64,000 nt of DNA from Mytilus edulis. Lineage: Eukaryota; Mollusca; Bivalvia; Mytilida; Mytilidae. The stretch is taken from positions 80,119,821-80,183,820 of the forward strand of contig NC_092346.1 of NCBI RefSeq assembly GCF_963676685.1. The letters are read 5' to 3'. The notes beneath the pieces are model-generated. The model was not told the DNA's origin and did no database searches. It worked only from the letters and a program-made list of their open reading frames with translations. A program made the translations under genes and the position numbers. This document shows positions 23,740 to 36,588 of the stretch, piece by piece (positions within the stretch are counted from its first letter, which is position 1; the number at the start of each line of letters is the position of its first letter).

Positions 23740-24450
23740 CCCTTGTATCTTTCCCCGTGGGTATCACCAGCCCAGTAGTCAGCACTTCTGTGTTGACTTG
23801 AGTTATCATTGATATGTTCATATTTATAAATTTACTGTTAACTGTTTACTTCGATTTTTTGAAATACTAAGGATTTTCTATCTCAGGAATAGATTACCGT
23901 AGCTGTATTTGGGAAACATTTTAGAAATTTTTGGTCCTCAATGTTCTTCAACCGTGTACTTTATTTGGCCTTTTTAACATATTTTGATTCGCGCGACACT
24001 GGTGAGTCTTTTGAAAACGAAACGTGCGTGTGGCGTAAAAATAACATTTCAATCCTAGTTTCTATGATGAGTTTATTTACAACCACTGGGTCGATACCAC
24101 TGTTGGTGGAGATTTATTTCCCCGAGGGTATCACCAGCCCAGTAGTCAGCATTTCTGTGTTGAATTGAGTTATCATTCATATGTTCATATTTATAAATTT
24201 ACTGTTAGCAAAACTTAAATTTTTTTTAAATACTAAGAATTTTTTTATCTCAGGAATAGATTACCTTAGCTGTATTTGGCAAAACTTTTAGGAATTTTTG
24301 GTCCTCAATGCTCTTCAAACTTGTACTTTATTTGGCCTTTTTAACATTTTTTGATTCGAGTGTCACTGATGAGTCTTTTGAAGACGAAACGCGCGTCTGG
24401 CGTAAATATACAATTTCAATCCTGGTATCTATGATGAGTTTATTTACCCA
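23740..24450 (+). repeat. Dispersed repeat family D, two tandem copies
   Basis: Two ~350-bp copies in direct orientation. Each begins GGTATCACCAGCCCAGTAGT and later contains GAAACGTGCGTGTGGCGTAA or its variant GAAACGCGCGTCTGGCGTAA, then TCTATGATGAGTTTATTTAC. The shared segments open reading frames in both copies, but the frames are not conserved beyond the repeat. Confidence 0.85.
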
Positions 24451-24565
24451 TTACTTTCATTGTACTTTTTGTATTAAAGAACACATAAAGGATTATATTC
24501 ATATCGTTTACAACTAAAGTTGGCTACATCACTATCGTTATAGCAATACTGTCATCCAATATCCC

Positions 24566-27500
24566 TCACGCATTACCTTCTTGTAATCCTTCATTTCCAG
24601 TAGTTACACTTTTTAATACTTCATAATTTATTTCTACAGGCCTTTGTATGTGTTTTTCGAATTTACATATGAAGAATTTTTCAAAGTAGGCAACACCTTC
24701 TTTATCATTTTTTAACTCAGTACAATACATACCTCTAGCACTATTTCTGTATTTATAACACAGACTTTCATCACTTCCATCATGACATTGTACCTTCCGA
24801 TCACACCGCTCAGACGCTTCTACACACATTCGTTTACTTTTACACCAAAGTTTTCCTGGTTGCTTGCAGGTTTCAATATCGAAATTTGCTGGTATAGCTA
24901 CAATGAAAATAAAAAAAATATTTACTTAATTTGTTGTTGCATGTAGTTTCAGTTAAACAAAAGTAATTTACTTAATATATATCACATAACAAATCTATTA
25001 TTTCGCACGGTTTTACAATAGAGAAATAATACATATACATAAAATTGAGAATGGAAATGGGGAATGGGTCAAAGAGACAACAACCCGACCGTAGAACAGA
25101 CAACAGCAGAAGGTCACCAACAGGTCTTCAATGCAGCAAAAAATTCCCGCACCGGAAGCGTCCTTCAGTTGACCCTTAAACAAATATATATACTAGTTCG
25201 GTGATGATGAACACCATAATAAACTCCAAATTGTACACAAGAAACTATAATTAAAAATAATACAAGACTAACAAAGGCCAGAGGCTCCTAACTTGGGACA
25301 GGCGCAAAAAGGCGCCGGGGTTAAACATGTTATGAGATCTCAACCCTCCCCCTATACCGCTAGCCAATGCAGAAAAGTAAACGTATAACAATACGCACAT
25401 TAATATTCAGCTCAAGAGAAGTCGGAGTCTGATGTCAGAAGTTGTAACCAAAGAAAATAAACAAAATGACAATAATACATAAATTACAACAGACTACTAG
25501 CAGTTAACTGACATGCCAGCTCCAGACTTCAATTAAAACTGATTGAAAGATTATGTCTTCATCATATGAATATCAGGCACAATTCTTCCCGTTAGGGGTT
25601 AGTATCATACCATCATTACATATATGATTAGAACATAACATATGTCATGCCAACAACTGGTTTTTAAATAAATGTGTTTAGTTCCGATGCAAAGAGTCTA
25701 TAAGTGAATCAATATTAACGCCAAAATATGCAATCTTTAATGACCGGGCAACAGTATCGTAACTATATCCCTTCTTAATAAGTCTATTTAAAGGTTTTGT
25801 TAGCTTCTGAGGTGAATACTGACATTTTTGTGCTTTATAAAGAATATTTCCATAAAATGTTTTAATGTATAGTACCAAACAGCTATAAAAATGGAATCAT
25901 CACATTCAGCACTAGACAGATAATTAGACAATAAACGTATAGTGTCTTAAAATATGAAATTTATTTGTATTCGGCACGAAACGGGAAAATGCTCGGTTAA
26001 AAGTGTTTGGAATTTCCCGCATGGGGTACCATTTTGGGGCATTTCCCTATGAGCGAAGTCCCGGTGGTAAGACAATGACATTGGTACATAAATTACCAAT
26101 TTGAAGACATAACAAGTTTAAATTCATAAAAGTTTGACCATTGTTACTACATGTTGTCATGGTTGTGACGTACGTGACGTTGTTGATGAAATACAGTAGT
26201 TCTGGTAAGTAGGCGGGGGCTTATAGGTTAGTTGAGGTCATTGACGTATAAAGTTAACGTTTATACGTATAGCTTTATCTGTATTTAATGAATGGCTATT
26301 ATTTATTTTGAATTTATTGAACCATAAAAAAATTAGTTATATGGTTCAATAAAATCAAAATAAATTATTGCCATTCATTATAAATAAATTTCTATCAAAA
26401 ATAAGGCTCAAAGAACTTTTTATATTAATTATATTAAAACAATAACAACGTACATACAAGTTGGCGTATGAATATACAACGTCAGAGTGGGCGTGTCGCC
26501 ATAAAAATTGACAACATTGAAAATAAAACTAATAATTTTAACCAATCAGAAGACAGTAAATACACCAAATTTATTTATAGTAAAATAGCTGATTGCAGTA
26601 TAAAGCATGTTTAACCATAGTTTAACGCATTTGTAACGGCACTTGCACAAATAATTTTTCCCTGATGTTTTGATAACTTGATGCCCCAAGATTCCGTATA
26701 TATATATCCAAGAATTTGTTGCATTTAAGGGAGGCAACTCGAATTTGTTATCAAGAATCAAGGGAAATAACTCCATTTGCAAACGATTAACGCTTGTGCG
26801 TGTACATTCTTCTATCGGAAAAACAAAACTTTGATCTCAGTTGATATAGACCGCTAATGATTCGTCTTCGGTTTTATCAAATATACAAAACTGAATATAT
26901 CTATGCTTAAATTATGAGTAATAGTATTGTAATATAATTACGTGGACAGTCATCAAGCTTGCAGTTTGTCTGATCCGAACCACCGCCCATACATTCATTG
27001 CCCCCATTAAGTGGTCTGGGATTGGTACAGTATCTTGTTCTAGTCCGAATGCCTTGTCCACATGGCTTAGAACACGTAGAATATGGCGACCACATAGTCC
27101 AGTTTCCGTCAACTGAAAAGGTAACAAACAAATAGAAAATCTAATGAATACATAGTGAATATTCTTTTTAAAAATAAATTTGGAGAGGCATCTGTTATGT
27201 TTATTTTTAATCCATATACTCGGCATATATATATGTATAATAACCTATTCATTAGGTGGTTTTCAATACTCATGTCATAAAAAGATGGCATCAGTGACGT
27301 CATTCGTTGATAACGGAATCTCAAATTATCAATGGAGTTGGCGAGGCCATCTTGGTATATTCGTTTTTCACAGACATAACAAAAAGTCAGCTCTATTTCT
27401 AAGCTTTACTTTTCGTAACATCTCATTGCAATTACACTTCAATATACTGATGTATACCTATTAAGTTAGCCTATAGCATTTGTACATGTTTCTAAGCTTT

Positions 27501-29237
27501 GAAAATAATGTATTTTAGGCTATACTATGTGGCTTAATACGAATATTCCAAGACAAATACAAATTAAAAAAACAGGTGCAGCAAAAAATATTATATTGGA
27601 AGGTCACAAAAATGCTATATGGATAAACAACATGTGTCACTGTACTGTTAAGTTTTTTTTAGTGATCTGTTAAAATAACGACAAGATGAACAAAAGTAAA
27701 AGAATTGCCCCTTTTCAGTATTTGCAGAGGAGTTTATTAATGATGCACAAATCGAGTTTGTAGTTTTCGTATAAAAAAACTATATGGAATTGAGCATGGA
27801 AACAGGGAATGTGTTGAAGAGATCAACAACCCGATCAAAGGGCAGAAATCATCACAGAGCCACTAAAGGGTCTTTGACGCATCGAGAAAACCCCGCATCC
27901 GAATATATATATATATATATATATATAATACAAACAAGTCTAAACAAGTGACAAACCATATAATATATATGCCCACTGGATCTCAGAGTGATAGAGATAC
28001 ATGGTTAATACAAATATTTATATAAGTCTGAAAATTACTCCAAACAGTGTTAGAGTTAGATTTTCTACTGACAATTTTTTGTTCGTCCCTCAGCGGGATT
28101 CGAACTCACACCTTTGATACACTACAGCATCAATCGCTTAGCCTCATGTCCAGCGCTCTACACCACTCGACCACATCCGCTATATAAAAATATAACTTCA
28201 ATAGTCGTAGTGTTACCTTGTCACGGAAGGCTAATCTACAGATAGACATGAGACACGTGTTTTTTTAAGCGTGTGTAGATGTTATGTTATTATTTTTATA
28301 CACAATGTATTTTTTTATTTGTCAGTAATCTAACTCAACAATTTTTATATATCATATATAAACAAATGCGTCTCTTCTACTGTTTTCCCTAAACCCCAAA
28401 GCTATATTTTCAGTTTTGATTTATTATGAAAACTACAAACGTATACCTGGACATTTTATATCGAGATAGCAGCCTGAATGTTGTACAAATGTTTCGTTCG
28501 TCTTCACACCTTCTTCATTAAACCAGTATCCTGTTTTTGTTATGGAACCATAGCCACATGTCACAGAACACGCCGACCAACTATCCCACTCTCCCCAAGC
28601 AGAAGACACATCACCATGAACTGTCGCAGGAACAACTTAAAATTATACAAAAAAGCTAAATTAATTTTCTATGATGTGCCTTGTGTACTTTTCTTTTTCC
28701 GTTTATTTTTTAGCCATGGCGTTAACAGTTTATTTCTGATTTTATTTAAGATAGTTATACTGTAGAGTAGCATAACATGTGTAATTCTAAAAACAGTACA
28801 GAACGTGTATATTTACCATGGTATAACGAGTTTAATATCATATTATTTAGTTTGCATTTTCAATTTGATATTTTAACTGCGAAAAAAGCGTTTGGAAACC
28901 AACAAGGCGATCAAAAACCAAAGCAGATAAAAGACATAAAACATTATGACATACTCGCTCGAAGATCGAATGGCACATTGATAGCGGTTCTTTTCTATGC
29001 GCCAATCGACATCATTTCATTTGCGCTAATAATACACTGCAGGTAAATAATATAAATAAGAGATTTATTCATAAGAAATTTTTAATAATAACTTTAAAAC
29101 ACAGTGTTTGTGAAATAATAAAACATATTCATCCTTAATCCTAAAGTCACTGTTTGAATATCTAGACGTTCAAAATCATACTTACTATAAATGCATAAAA
29201 CTAACAAGGTTACTGTTCCGCTGTGAAATAATCTCAT
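24566..29237 (-). CDS. Secreted TSP1-TSP1-LDLa protein
   Basis: Four exons in minus order: 29237-29186, 28635-28447, 27112-26942 and 24897-24566. Every intron is in phase 1, as is usual for shuffled extracellular modules, and the joined frame gives 247 residues. The signal peptide is MRLFHSGTVTLLVLCIY plus IVPATVHG across the first junction. The first thrombospondin type 1 repeat has WGEWDSWSACSVTCGYGS. The second has WTMWSPYSTCSKPCGQGIRT and ends CKLDDCP. The LDL-receptor class A module has CDRKVQCHDGSDESLC with the calcium-binding Asp/Glu pattern intact. A ~50-residue tail without a domain follows. GAAGGTAATG near the stop resembles a donor site, so a further exon cannot be excluded. An extracellular matrix or humoral role is inferred from the modules only. 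Confidence 0.85.
25039..25660 (+). repeat. Dispersed repeat family C
   Basis: Starts AAAATTGAGAATGGAAATGG. The same start occurs at 27781 and as a short stub at 54812. Continues with AACAACCCGACCGTAGAACA and a GGCGCAAAAAGGCGCC hairpin. It lies in an intron of the TSP1/LDLa gene. Confidence 0.75.
26280..26385. repeat. ~100-bp imperfect hairpin
   Basis: Left arm AATGAATGGCTATTATTTAT with TGAATTTATTGAACCATA pairs with TATGGTTCAATAAAATCA and AATTATTGCCATTCATT. GACGT-rich sequence lies on both outer sides (26170 and 26490), so this may be the core of a larger MITE in the TSP1/LDLa intron. Confidence 0.7.
27781..27900 (+). repeat. Dispersed repeat family C fragment, then an AT microsatellite
   Basis: About 120 bases aligned to the family-C start with many substitutions, ending CCCCGCATCCG, then (AT)n at 27905-27928. 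Confidence 0.7.
27960..28190 (-). mobile_element. tRNA-derived SINE
   Basis: The minus strand from 28185 reads GTGGTCGAGTGGTGTAGAGC (A box), a long variable-arm-like stretch and GAGTTCGAATCCCGCTGAGG (B box), like a Leu/Ser-type tRNA head. About 140 bases of unrelated body follow. It lies in the intron between the two TSP1 exons. It is not a functional tRNA because the stems do not close. Confidence 0.75.
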
Positions 29238-29395
29238 TTCTCTGCAAAATAAACAGATTATTTCTCAGCCATTATCATCTGCTTTTATGCAAGTTGATAT
29301 CAGTACTATATTTTTTTGAATTTTTAAAAGGTTTTATAAGACCACCAGTTAACTTGTAACAATCAATTACAAAATTTGGCGATGTTAACATGATA
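29238..29395. other. 5' flank of the TSP1/LDLa gene
   Basis: The exon-1 ATG at 29237 is preceded on the minus strand by a TTTATTTTGCAG-like acceptor, so an upstream non-coding exon is possible. No TATA box was seen. Confidence 0.35.
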
Positions 29396-29750
29396 GCGGG
29401 AGCCCAACACTATCCCTAACCTGGGACAGTGGTGTAAAGTACATCAAAAGAATAAACTATAAGAATCAGTTGAAAGTCAAAAAGAAATACATCTATTATG
29501 AACACAGAGTGTACGTTGCAGGGTACTTGTATATCCCCACAACAAAATGACGCAAAGTACACCTATAGTTCAAAAACCAACAACAACTAATGAAAAAAGT
29601 CATGCATCTGAGACTTAAATATCAATCAGCACACATCAAATTTCCAATAGATTTAGTGTAAATATGCCATAAACAGTCACAGGAAAACATTACCTTGTGC
29701 AATGTCCATGATGCCAAGATACAAGTAATTATTATAGCAGATTGTAGTCA
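29396..29750 (+). repeat. Dispersed repeat family B, 3' half
   Basis: CCTAACCTGGGACAGTGGTG followed by AAACTATAAGAATCAGTTG and the family tail to CCAAGATACAAGTAAT. Lacks the 5' half. Confidence 0.75.
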
Positions 29751-30397
29751 TCAACGTGAAATATGTTTTCTATAGGTACAACCAAATCTTTATATCTATG
29801 GAAGAATTAAATAAATTTAAGGTAAGGTCCTTTGGCCAATCTCAGTAGTATATTTAGAAATTTTGAATTTCTTGATTTTTAACGAAAAAATATCAAGATA
29901 ACTGTAAGCGTTGTTGATTTTAACAATAAAATTAAATGTACACGCGTTTTTACTGTGTTTGGCCACACACTGCGATTCATGACAGTACATGAACAAGTCT
30001 GATATTGAAGACGCACAGTGGGAGTCCAGGGGATACCTACAATCTGTCAATACACTTTATTGCCGAAACGTACATATAAATGTTGCCAAGGAGAAAAGTA
30101 ACAGCTTTAATCATCTCATCACACATCAAGGAAGTATATCGAGCATATTTACAATTCCCTTTAGAAGAGCTATTAATGAGTTGCAGCAAATATATTTGCA
30201 TTCAAATTTACCATCCTTAACGACCATTTAATTATATTTGGAAACTTTTGTTTGATAAGATAAGATTGTGTGAGTTTATAATTCGAAACTGCCAACACAA
30301 TAAAGAAATCAATAAAAAAAGGACCACCAAAAGCAGGTAATTTTTCTAAATCATGTTTTTTAATTTGAATTTTGCCGGCATGTTTTTATATTTGGGA

Positions 30398-30760
30398 TGT
30401 GAAGATGTAGTATAATTGCCAATGAGACAACTCTCCACAAGAGCCAAAATGACACAGAAATTAACATCTATAGGTCACCGTTCGGCGTTCAACAATGAGC
30501 AAAGCCCATACCGCATAGTCAGCTATAAAAGGCCCCGACATGAGAAGTGTAGAACAATTCAAACGAGAAAACTAACGGCACATTTGTGTACAAACACACC
30601 AACAAACGACAACCACTGAATAACAGGCTGCTGACTTGGACAGACACATACATACGTGTTAGCAGGACCCCCCCCCCCTAACCTGGAACATTAATATAAC
30701 ATTACAACATAAGAACGAACTATAAAAATCAGTTGAAAAAGGCTTTTATGTTTGGTAACA
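30398..30760 (+). repeat. Dispersed repeat family B, 5' half
   Basis: From GTGAAGATGTAGTATAATTG to AACTATAAAAATCAGTTG. It keeps the uninterrupted sequence ACAACATAAGAACGAACTAT, which shows where the TRIM at 4970 was inserted in the related copy. Confidence 0.8.
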
Positions 30761-33335
30761 ATCCAATATTTATATTTTGTATCTAAATTTTGTATTAATG
30801 CATTATTTTATTTTATTTCGTTTTATTTTATTTTATCAGTGATAGAACAATTAGCAAAATAATCGGGACATTTTGGCTCTCATTGAGCAGGGCGGAAAAT
30901 TCAAAATATGGCATTTCTTTGTTGATCGACTCTTTTAAACTTGATTTCTTATAAAAGGACGAAAAGGCGTATTCTCTATGCTATAACACAGTTTTCAATG
31001 ATCCAACAATCCATATTACAAAAAAACTCACAATAACCCCTTTGAGAGAGCCTCCTCAGATCTTACAATTGGCAACAAGCATTATAATAACGTAATCTCA
31101 ATCAAATGAAGTATAAAATTCAACTTCCTGTCACATTCTTGGGTTGTTTCATCTCAACGACCAAGTGAAAATTATGATTCATCTATACTGGGGCTGATAG
31201 ATAATGTATTAGTCCCAGATTTACATTGTGCAAAAAGAAATGTTTCAGTGAATTGAAATATTGCATAACTATTCCATTTTATTATGCAATATTATTCTTT
31301 GAATATACCTTACATATATTGTGTTGGATCTTCTACCGATAATAAGCAGATAATAAAGAGGATACCACACAAAATGAAATATAATCATTTTTGGGGGTAT
31401 GGCAATTCAACCTTTAAATAAGTTATTAAAATAAACTTAAATTTTCTAGAGCCAACGAACATCGTCGTATATTTAAAATATTGATAATTTTTGGATCAGA
31501 TTGGTACTGTTGAACTTATAAACTTTATCAGACGACATGTATATGTATTGAGAGTGTGGTATTTTATTTCAGATCAAAATAACTACGCGCATTGGATTAA
31601 AATAAAATTGAATTACAACTGGTTTCAAGACGATTGATTGATTTGAATGTGGGTTGCTTAACGTCAGTGGCAAATATTTCATTTATGCTCGGGACTTTGT
31701 TAACTTATTACAAGATAAATAAAGGCTGCTGATATGTTAACAGAAGTTCTGAAGGGGTTGTTTTTAAGTATGCCTACGTGTTAAGTTATAATGAAACCAA
31801 ATTTATACGTGTGCTTTTGGTGTTGGTTTTATAAATACTTCGGCGATGAAACTTCGCATGTTATCCAGTTCCACGTGATGTAAAGCCAAACCTTAATAAT
31901 AAAATCATACGAACTGTTGACAAGCAGGCACACTTTCTTTTATAAAGTTCCTATAGTTATGTTCAAGTTTTTAATTTTCTACTTCAATTTTCAATTCTCC
32001 GTTAATATAAATTCTCTACGTTTTAAATCATATCAAAAAGATTATGTAATTTTTACTATAATGTTTTGTTCTGTTATCCATAAACTGTATTACATTTGGA
32101 TAAAAGAATATATACTAGTATATCAAATCAAATCAAATGATATTATTATATACTAGTATAGTAGTATAACATACTGGTCAATGACCTCTTGTTTAACAAA
32201 TAAAGTGCCAAATGCTCGAACTTGTAGCAATTGACACACAAACAGTAACATTTAGGAAGTGATTTTTTGTGATTTTGTTAAGTCGAATTAATCGTATCAG
32301 ACTGTTTCATTTCTAACATGCTTTACATAAATCAAGTACAACACTGCTTGTATATAATTTACAAATTGTCCTGTGTTAAACGTTAAAGTCACCTACAAAT
32401 AAACATTCTTTCACAATATAAATTTCCTTGAGCACACAATTAACTTACCTAATATCCTACCTGGTGAAGAATTATTTCCATTTACACCCAACACAATGTG
32501 TTATTCATATCGGTGTTTTGAAAAATGTGGCGATAATTTCACAACAATTTGTACGTAATTACATCATGTTTCATCCTATTATTCGTGTCATTATACAGCA
32601 AATGAACTTGGTACGAGTACATATGATAAAATTAGTGTGTTGTTTAGTGTACAATATTGACGAGGTGTTCTGAGATATCGTTAAATTTCCATGCCCCATT
32701 GATCATGGATACCATACAAAGTTTAAATTATAAATACGTTATCTTGAACTGAATTTAAAGGCAATGTTCGAGAGGTTTATACAAATAAATAAATATGGCT
32801 AAAGTTCCTTGCAAAAACTCCCGGAGAATGAGTCATGACTGTCTACACCTACCCATCATATCCAGTTTATGCAGAGTTGGAAGTTATCTGTAGATCATCA
32901 AAAGTGGTTTACTTTGCCGGTATAATTTGTTATTTGATTAATGTGTCTACCCCTTAAAATGCGTGAAATATTCAGCTAATATTGTATCCATCTGGTTGAG
33001 TTTTCAATTATACAATCATTGTAATGCTTTGCTGTTCATGTGCCGTTTTTAATTTCCCCGCGTAAAACATAACATGCGGGGCGTTGGTTATGTTTAATAC
33101 GGGGTGGCAGTTTTCAAGTCGAGAGAAATAGATCTTTTTTTGTTAGGACCAAACAATATATTGCATGAATGGAACTGAACTATAATATATTTCCAGCAAG
33201 CAGAAGCAGACATTTCTAATACCTCTCCCCAGTTAACCGAGTTGCAGATTTTGAGTCTACGTATGCAAGTTTTAGGGGGTTGAGGCATTTATCAAAACAG
33301 GTACATATTTGCTTATAATTCGGTATATATTGATA
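30761..33335. other. Intergenic; nothing recognised
   Basis: AT-rich. Simple runs of TTTTA near 30800 and a TATATACTAGTATA palindrome near 32110 and 32146. No exon or mobile element could be supported. Confidence 0.4.
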
Positions 33336-33339
33336 TAGA

Positions 33340-34030
33340 AATAATTTAAGAAGATGTGGAATAATTGCCAATGAGACAACTCTAAACAAAAGACCCAAAT
33401 GACACAGACATTAACACTATAGGTCACCGCACGGTCTTCAACAATAGGTATATCCCAGACTGCATAGATAGTCGGCTATACAATGCCCTGAAATGACAAA
33501 TGAAAAACAATTCAAACGAGAAACCCAACGCCCGGATTTATGTACAAAATAATAAACGAAAAAACAAATGTGATGTACAGCTTAAAACAACAAACACCGT
33601 GGCCACTGAATTACAGATTCCTGACTTTAGAAAGGCACATACAGAATGTGGCGGTTAAACTTCTTCGAAGGCACCAACCCTCTCCTAACCTGGGACATTG
33701 ATGTAACAGTACAGTACAACAGGAAAACACACTATAAAAATAAGTTGAAAATGGCTTAACTCATTTGATGGATAAAAAGCAGAAATACTTCTAACAAAAA
33801 CACGCGGAGGGTGCTTACACATCCTCATGCACAAAAAGACACTAAGTACAGCTAGTTTAAACACAATAACAACTAATACAAAAAATCACGCATCCAAGAC
33901 TAAAACATCAATCAGTAAACATCCAATGAATTTAGTGTAAATATGTTATGAACAGTCCGAGGAAAACATAACTTGCGTAATGCCAAGATACAAGTGATAA
34001 CAGCTAGATTGTAAAGCCATGAATGTGCAT
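33340..34030 (+). repeat. Dispersed repeat family B, near full-length copy
   Basis: Runs from AAGAAGATGTGGAATAATTG to the CCAAGATACAAGTGATAACA tail, about 690 bp, without the TRIM. The best copy here for defining the family. No long open frame. Confidence 0.8.
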
Positions 34031-34321
34031 ATGTATATAAGAATTATACTTAGTTTGATCTTAATTTATTGTTAACAAAATTAATATAAATACCAGTAAA
34101 AACAATATTCAGAGATCTAATTAAAGTGTTGAATTTGTTACTCTTTAGAATAGGTTTCTTCTTCCAAGTAAGGAACCGGATTCAATGCTGAATGTTAATG
34201 GTTCCGCGCGAAAACTTTACGCAGTGTCGGGCAACACAGAAAGCTTTCTCTTGGCTATTTACAAATACATTTAAAACGTTCGCAAAAATATGCAATTAAA
34301 ATGATTTACAACTGGGTTTTC

Positions 34322-35392
34322 CTACTTCCTTTCAGAGCATGCCTTCAGGGCAGCTCTGAATCCCTCAACGGTGTTGGTCGCTGTAGCTGTTGTTGGTAGG
34401 TTGTTCAAGTCCCTGATTGTCCTCGGGAAGAACGATTGGCCGTAGGTGTCTGTACTTGTTCTTTCTTGGAAGAAGAGGTTTTTACCTCTGGTCCGGTTAT
34501 CATTCGGGGTCAAATATTGGTGACGGTCTTTATCTATAAGATCATGCTGGATCTTGAATAGCATGCATAATCTATTTGTTTTCCTCCGTTCTTCGAGAAT
34601 TTCCCACTTTCGATTTTAGACCATATTTGTGACACAGCCAGGTGTTCGGTCTGTGTAGTTGTTATTCACAAATCGTGCAGCTCTTTTCTGTACCTGTTCA
34701 ATTGCCTTGATTTTATTTTGGATAGTTGGGTCCCATACTGTGCTTGCATATTCCACTACAGGTCTTACCATGGATACATATGCAGCTGCCTTTACAGGTT
34801 TTGTACAGCCTTTGAGGTTTCTACGTATAAATCCCAACGTTCTGTTTCCTTTGCCTACTGTATTATCTATGTGTTTGTCCCATGTTAGGTTGTTGTTGAT
34901 GGTTACTCCAAGATATTTACTTGCTTCCTCTGTGTCTAGAGTATGACCGTGGAGAGGGTACGATGTTTGTATCACTGGTCTATTTCTTGGGGATATTCTA
35001 ATGACAAGGCATTTTTTTGCATTAAAACTCATCTGCCATTTGTTTTCCCAGTCTTCCAATGCTGTTAAGTCCTTTTGAAAAAGTTCACTGTCAGCTTGGT
35101 TGGTGATGGTACGAAAGAGTAGGCTGTCAATTTGGTCTCTGATGTAGATGCTGTTTCTGGCATGTCGTTAATGTAGGCCAGGAACAGTAATGGACCAAGG
35201 AATGCGCCTCTGGGTACACCAGAGAGACTGCGTGTGACTTGTGAGGAGACGGCACCCTCTAATATCACGCTCTGCTTTCTGTTATGCAGGAAGGAGCGAA
35301 TTCATTTATTGGTTCAAGTTGGGGTTGACGCCATAGTATTCCAGCTTGTGTAGGAGGCGGTGATGTGGTACCTTGTCAAATGCTTTCAGTAA
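34322..35392 (-). pseudogene. 5'-truncated LINE reverse transcriptase (CR1/Jockey-like)
   Basis: The minus strand encodes, in order, a KAFDKVPHHRLLHKLEYYGV segment, SGVPRGAFLGPLLFLAYIND (palm region), the thumb/connection (KYLGVTINNNLTWDKHI, RPVVEYASTVWDP, QKRAARFV) and a terminus with FFPRTIRDLNNLP. Frames change near 35065-35110 and 34600. The catalytic aspartate-pair motif has been lost by a small deletion with frameshift near 35118. Everything upstream of the mid-palm is missing, as expected of an abortive LINE insertion. Confidence 0.88.
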
Positions 35393-35565
35393 AAAAGGTT
35401 TATAAAGATCGATCGCATGATAAGTTTACCCCGACCGTATCTAAGTTTCCGGGCTCAGTAAACAACATATCCGTAAACAAATTACGATGTGCTATCCCGT
35501 TTGAATCCCCCCTAATTCCGTTCTTTTTTTTATATTATTTTCGCGTTTTTCTACCGCCGTATTTT

Positions 35566-35985
35566 TATGCCCCACCTACGATAGTAGAGGGGCATTATGT
35601 TTTCTGGTCTGTGCCTCCGTTCGTCCGTCTGTGCGTCCGTTCGTCCGTCTGTGCGTCCGTTCGTCCGTCTGTGTGTCCGTTTGCCCGTCTGTGCGTCCGT
35701 TCGCTTCAGGTTTAAAGTTTTTGGTCAAGGTAATTTTTCAACATGAAACTTATTACACTTGTTCCCTATGATATGATCTTTCTAGTTTTAATTCCAAATT
35801 AAAGTTTTGACCCTAATTTCACGGTCCACTGAACATAGAAAATGATAGTCCGAGATTACTCTGACGTCCAACGGCTGGCCCCAGCTTGTCTGGCAAAACA
35901 GCCGTTGGACGTCAGAGTAATCTCGGACTAAGAAAATGATAGTGCGAGTGGCGCATCCGTGTACTTGGGACACATTCTTGTTAGG
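35566..35985 (+). repeat. Dispersed repeat family A, copy 3
   Basis: ATGCCCCACCTACGATAGTA start, a CGTCCGTCTGTG microsatellite, and GTGGCGCATCCGTGTACTTG plus GGACACATTCTTGTT end. The interior is interrupted by an 85-bp palindromic MITE (35846-35930). Confidence 0.85.
35846..35930. mobile_element. 85-bp palindromic MITE
   Basis: Arms of about 32 bp, TAGTCCGAGATTACTCTGAC... and its exact complement ending ...GAGTAATCTCGGACTA, with a short central loop. The 9-bp sequence AGAAAATGA flanks both sides (35837-35845 and 35931-35939), and the host repeat continues after it. A 9-bp duplication suggests a Mutator-like origin, but the duplicate could be read as up to 13 bp. Confidence 0.85.
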
Positions 35986-35994
35986 GAGCTATAC

Positions 35995-36300
35995 CATTTG
36001 ATTTTTATAGGGGGGGGGGGGGCTAAGATGAAATTTGAAAAAAATAGGCAGGACAGGAGTTTTGAGTAAAAAAAAAGGCAGGATGAGACACTAAAAAAAA
36101 AAGTCAGGACGACAATTTAGGTAAAAAAAAGTCTGGATAAACTAAAACAAAAAAGGCAGGACCGAACAGAGTGAAAAATAAAAAGGCAGGACAGAGATTA
36201 CAGCTAAAAAAAATGCAGGATAAAATTTTTCATCTATGCCTATACTAATAGAGAGCTGTGTTTAGAAAAAAAAACGGATTTTTAAAAAAAGGGGGAGCTA
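35995..36300 (+). repeat. Degenerate GGCAGGAC/poly-A repeat
   Basis: A run of G at 36010 is followed by five or six loosely repeated phrases of the type AAAAAAGGCAGGAC at 25-40 base spacing. Confidence 0.6.
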
Positions 36301-36578
36301 GGCTAAACACAAGTAATATTACCATGAGACTTATGTTGTCTGTTGTTAACAAGAGTCATGACATTTACAGAGAAGGTCTATCAGCAGGTGAGTGATCTAG
36401 AGCTAACTGCCTAAGCAACTTGTTATAGAATATTTTTAAACCTAAAATAGTTTTCTAGTTTCACTTTCATTTCTGGTCCTAGTAAATATTTCGACTGTTT
36501 ACCGGAGAAACCCGAACTGAAAAATATCGGTAGTGATTGGTCAAATTCAGTGCACAAGTCATGGCTTGTTTCGTTTTG

Positions 36579-36588
36579 AAGATGGCGG
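36579..36588 (+). promoter_or_regulatory. YY1-like AAGATGGCGG motif upstream of C5orf34
   Basis: AAGATGGCGG matches the core used by YY1 at many TATA-less animal promoters. It lies 850 bases before the C5orf34 ATG, which is itself preceded by an acceptor-like TTTTCAG (37400-37406), so a non-coding first exon here is plausible. The motif also starts a 7-codon upstream frame, MAETRTL. Confidence 0.4.

Noticed and set aside
28085-28190. tRNA-Leu/Ser gene
   Set aside because: Boxes fit but the acceptor ends do not pair and it runs into a SINE body.
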